Below are positions 61,235-64,000 of a stretch of 64,000 bases of DNA, piece after piece. The stretch covers positions 105,853 through 169,852 of the forward strand of contig NZ_JACJSJ010000005.1 in the NCBI RefSeq assembly GCF_014698115.1. The letters run 5' to 3'. The notes under the pieces are model-generated. The model made no database searches. It was not told the DNA's origin and saw only the letters and a list, made by a program, of their open reading frames with translations. The DNA comes from Nostoc sp. FACHB-973 (lineage in GTDB: Bacteria > Cyanobacteriota > Cyanobacteriia > Cyanobacteriales > Nostocaceae). Both the position numbers and the translations under genes were made by a program. Numbering within the stretch: the first letter of the stretch is position 1; each line of letters opens with the position of its first letter.

Positions 61235-62614
61235 TTAGCATTCTGAGTGCTTTGCCAACTGTTGACTAAAATAAAGACGATACAACTCACACATGACACA
61301 GGCTTGATTGCCATTGAGTTGAACTAAACCCATGCTTTCTAGTTTATAAGCTGCGATCGCATCTAATTCTACCTTGTCATCGCTGGCAATTACCTGTTGC
61401 ATAGCAGACATTAATTCTGGTTCTTTTTGCAGTAAACTGAGCAGTTCTCGTAAATGCTGAGTGTAAATTCCCGCTGGTGTGGATGCTGTTTCTAATAACA
61501 TTTCTAAGGTCATTTCTTGCCCAGATAAATGATATAGTGCAAGACTCACCAAATAAGGATGTCCGCCCACCATTGCTTGTAGAGGTTCAAGGCGTCGTAA
61601 TCCTTCGGAATCTGCTACCGACTCTAGCCCGTAACGCAATGCTAAATCCTGTACTTGCTTGAGGGTAAACGGTGGCAGAGTAATTGTAATCCCGACATTA
61701 AAAGGCGATTGGTTGAGCTTCAGGGGAACATAAATTTCTGTGGTGTGAACTACCACCATTCGTAGTTTTTGCCATAACCTGTCTTGCTTTGCTTGTTCGT
61801 GCCAAAATCGCAGCATTGGCAAAAAGTCTTGGGCAATATTCGGATGTTCAAAAACTCGCTGCACTTCATTCAAAGCTAAAACCACAGGACTTTCAGTAAT
61901 GTACTGTAATAGATACCCTTCAAAATAGATTTTGCAGCTGACTTTGCTGCCCATTTCTGTATCCCAAAAATCATCCAGAGAGGGAACGAGGTTTAACTGC
62001 CTGGTGACATAGATACAGAACCAACGTAAAAATTTATCCAAGGAAGTAAAAACTTCTTGGTCAGCTTCTTGAAAGTCCAAGTAGATAATTTGATAATCCT
62101 GCTCTTTAGCATAAGCAATCATCTGGTTGAGCAGGGAACTTTTTCCCATTTTTCTGGGTGCTTTAATTCTGATTAAGCAACCAGGTTGTATCACTTCACT
62201 ACAAATCAGTTCTTCTAGTGGAGGACGATTGATGTATAAAGCAGAGCCTGTTGGCACAGGACCACTAGGAAATTTCATCTTACCGACTGAAAATAAGTTT
62301 GGATAAGGCCTAGATAATCTGAATTTTTTATTTAACTGTTGTTGTGGTTGATTTTTTTGCCAACTTATTGCTTGCGAGTATTTGCTCAAGACTAAATGCA
62401 GATTTTTTTTTGTTACTCTCTCTCCAGCTGCTTCGGACAAGTCCTGCCACAACTGAGAGCCAATTTGTTTGATGTAGTTGGTACCATAACCTGTTCCCTC
62501 TGACATCTCATCGTAAGTTTTGCCCAACCACGACTGATAAAGCACAAACCACTGAATGGAATCGAGAGATTTTTCTTGTAGAATTCTTTCTACAGCTTCT
62601 AGCAATTCTTCCAC
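61235..62614 (-). CDS. AAA-like (AAA_35) protein with N-terminal vMAP-like helical domain
   Basis: A 459-residue protein. Residues 1-82 (DSIQWFVLYQSWLGKTYDEM, YIKQIGSQLWQDLSEAAGE) form the same type of small helical domain as in the gene at 51242. The AAA-like domain has Walker A KAPRKMGKSSLL (151-162); the Walker B strand is VVLALNEVQRVF with N249 instead of the usual aspartate. A C-terminal winged helix (KVELDAIAAYKLESMGLVQL, LYRLYFSQQL) ends the protein. It is the first gene of a pair with the membrane-anchored AAA-like gene. Such proteins are thought to be signalling switches. Confidence 0.85.
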   Translation of the reverse strand: MEELLEAVERILQEKSLDSIQWFVLYQSWLGKTYDEMSEGTGYGTNYIKQIGSQLWQDLSEAAGERVTKKNLHLVLSKYSQAISWQKNQPQQQLNKKFRLSRPYPNLFSVGKMKFPSGPVPTGSALYINRPPLEELICSEVIQPGCLIRIKAPRKMGKSSLLNQMIAYAKEQDYQIIYLDFQEADQEVFTSLDKFLRWFCIYVTRQLNLVPSLDDFWDTEMGSKVSCKIYFEGYLLQYITESPVVLALNEVQRVFEHPNIAQDFLPMLRFWHEQAKQDRLWQKLRMVVVHTTEIYVPLKLNQSPFNVGITITLPPFTLKQVQDLALRYGLESVADSEGLRRLEPLQAMVGGHPYLVSLALYHLSGQEMTLEMLLETASTPAGIYTQHLRELLSLLQKEPELMSAMQQVIASDDKVELDAIAAYKLESMGLVQLNGNQACVMCELYRLYFSQQLAKHSEC

Positions 62615-63176
62615 GGTTATTAAAAGTTAAACATTTAATAAAATTACAGATTTCCTTTGGCTTAGTAATAATATACAACCGAAAAAATACTTGGATAAAG
62701 AAAAATCTATCAGTTTCATTATGTTCCTAAAATAATCAGTATTGAAAATACCTATAAGTATAAAATTTTATTAAGTATAGATTCGTGATTTGAGCGATCG
62801 CTACCCACTCTCATAATTAGGACAGCTTCATGATTGCTAGTGGCGTCCTGGATAAAACAAGTATTATTACTTAAATAAATGTTAAATAACTTAATTATCA
62901 AAAATATTTTACTGATTGTGAGTTCATTTTTGCAGCAAAATACATGTCTTATAGCAAAAGCCTTGGTGGTTAGGACATTAACAGATGATAAAACCTAGAT
63001 ACAAAAAGACTTTTCACCCAGTCCTCAGTCCCCAGTCCCCAGTCCCTTGCTATACATAGTAGGAGGCGTAGCTGAATGCACCATGAATAGCGAATAATGC
63101 CGTACTTTCCGCAACAACGCATCGTACAATTTAATTAATAAAACCCTTGTAATATAGCAATTACAAATTACGATTT
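62615..63176. other. Non-coding gap between divergent genes
   Basis: About 560 AT-rich bases between the AAA-like gene and the epimerase gene. It has one HIP1-like site (AGCGATCGC near 62795) and CAGTCCCCAGTCCCCAGTCC at 63023-63050. No ORF of quality is visible. Confidence 0.4.
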
Positions 63177-64000
63177 ATGTCGGACAACAAAGAATTTTCA
63201 TCCGAAAAAAGTTCTTCCATTAAAAATATCTTGATTTTGGGTGCAACCGGCTATATTGGCGGAGCGCTGTGCCGTAAGTTTTCCCAGACAGAAGATTTCG
63301 CCGTCTTCGCACTTGTCCGTCCAAGTAGTGATGTTGAGACCATAAAGCCTTTCTGCAAGGAAATAATCCGCTCTCAAGAGGTAAGTTTTTCCAGCAATGA
63401 TGTTGCCCAAGCAATTCGCAAGCATGATATTACAACAGTAATTAATGTAGCTTGGCACATGCCTCCAGAACCAACCAAAGAAGCTCAATTTGCCAAAGAC
63501 CGTATAGCATTAGAAGCCGCTTTACACGGTGCTAGGGCAGTTTCACCAGATATTCATGTAATTACAACCAGCGGCAATTTTTCTTTGATTACCGCCGATG
63601 GAGGACGAATCACCGAAACACCTCCGCCAAAAGGCTATACACGACCCGAATATTTAGCATGTTTTGACTTACTAGCAGGTGTAAATGTGTTGAAAGATGG
63701 GCTAGTAGAAGAATATATCAGCAATGGAGGTAACGCTTCCATTGTGTATCCTTCATCAGTGTATGGTCGGGCACCAACTCGTGGCAGTTTCTGGGATTTT
63801 GCAATTCAGCAGTTCATTACAGGGAAACCACACCAAGGCTCTCAGCCATTTCCACCAGATTTTATGACGGCGTGGATTCATGTTGAAGATTTGGTAGACT
63901 GCTACATTGCCGCAGCACGAAAAGGCACTAAAGGAGGACATTACCTGGCTGCGCCGGAAAGTTTGAGTATTAGCCAGATGTCAACTTTGTTTGCCGAGGC
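63177..64000 (+). CDS. NAD(P)-dependent epimerase/dehydratase, N-terminal part (cut by window edge)
   Basis: An extended short-chain dehydrogenase/reductase open to the right edge; 274 codons are visible. A 15-residue leader precedes the Rossmann strand ILILGATGYIGGALCRKF with the nucleotide-binding GATGYIGG motif. VINVAWHMPPEP follows strand 4, HVITTSGNFSLI is in the place of the catalytic serine strand, and VYPSSVYGRAPTRGSFW and WIHVEDLVDCYIAAARKG match the substrate half of the family. The ATG at 63177 has no obvious ribosome binding site. Substrate unknown. Confidence 0.85.
   Translation, partial: MSDNKEFSSEKSSSIKNILILGATGYIGGALCRKFSQTEDFAVFALVRPSSDVETIKPFCKEIIRSQEVSFSSNDVAQAIRKHDITTVINVAWHMPPEPTKEAQFAKDRIALEAALHGARAVSPDIHVITTSGNFSLITADGGRITETPPPKGYTRPEYLACFDLLAGVNVLKDGLVEEYISNGGNASIVYPSSVYGRAPTRGSFWDFAIQQFITGKPHQGSQPFPPDFMTAWIHVEDLVDCYIAAARKGTKGGHYLAAPESLSISQMSTLFAE

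Overview
The window comes from a filamentous, probably heterocyst-forming cyanobacterium of the Nostoc/Anabaena type. The evidence is a beta-carboxysome operon (ccmK2-ccmK1-ccmL-ccmM-ccmN-ccmO), photosystem II genes psbB and psbT, a CO2-hydrating NDH-1 operon (ndhF4-ndhD4-cupB), many HIP1 octamers (GCGATCGC), xisH/xisI homologues, several Uma2 genes, and very many short tandem heptanucleotide-type repeats between genes. Genus-level placement is inference. I see no tRNA, rRNA or CRISPR array.

Region by region: 1-7 kb holds housekeeping and accessory genes: a hydrolase cut by the left edge, orphan xisHI, a GNAT acetyltransferase, mnmE, a Uma2 nuclease and a MuiA-like protein. From 7 to 18.5 kb is an inorganic-carbon supercluster: a CmpR-type LysR regulator and the ccm operon on the minus strand, then, across a 657-bp shared upstream region, ndhF4-ndhD4-cupB on the plus strand. 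CupB with NdhF4/NdhD4 turns CO2 into bicarbonate; the shell proteins (CcmK, CcmL, CcmO), the scaffold and carbonic anhydrase CcmM, and the adaptor CcmN form the compartment where that bicarbonate is used. From 18.7 to 30 kb is an accessory region: a tight three-gene DUF262 / AAA ATPase (DUF3696-like) / unknown operon that looks like a defence system, two PIN-domain toxin-antitoxin pairs, two Uma2 genes, dcd, a CobA/BtuR-like protein with a broken P-loop, an adenylate-kinase-like gene and an orphan CysA-type ATPase. From 30 to 34.3 kb lie rpsA (repeat-expanded acidic tail), psbT and psbB. From 34.8 to 37.6 kb is a peptide-type ABC binding lipoprotein with a DppB permease, whose likely DppC partner lies 18 kb away at 55.3 kb.

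From 38 to 46 kb is a two-partner secretion cassette (TpsA adhesin, TpsB pore) followed by a secreted TPR-CHAT protease-like protein, with a COP23-like gene divergent from it. From 47 to 62.6 kb is rich in signalling NTPases of the STAND / AAA-like type, in two cassettes of the same logic (a small N-terminal helical domain fused to an NTPase, followed by a membrane-anchored NTPase), plus a TPR protein carrying only the C-terminal half of such an NTPase. A GDSL esterase with a PEP-CTERM-like tail, an HD phosphohydrolase, a 5'-truncated RND adaptor pseudogene and a transposase fragment lie among them. The right edge cuts an NAD-dependent epimerase.

The strongest candidates for something undescribed are the three-gene operon at 19590-22796, the paired STAND cassettes, the CHAT plus two-partner-secretion cassette, a small GC-rich open frame between ccmK2 and ccmK1, and palindromic elements sitting exactly on stop codons.
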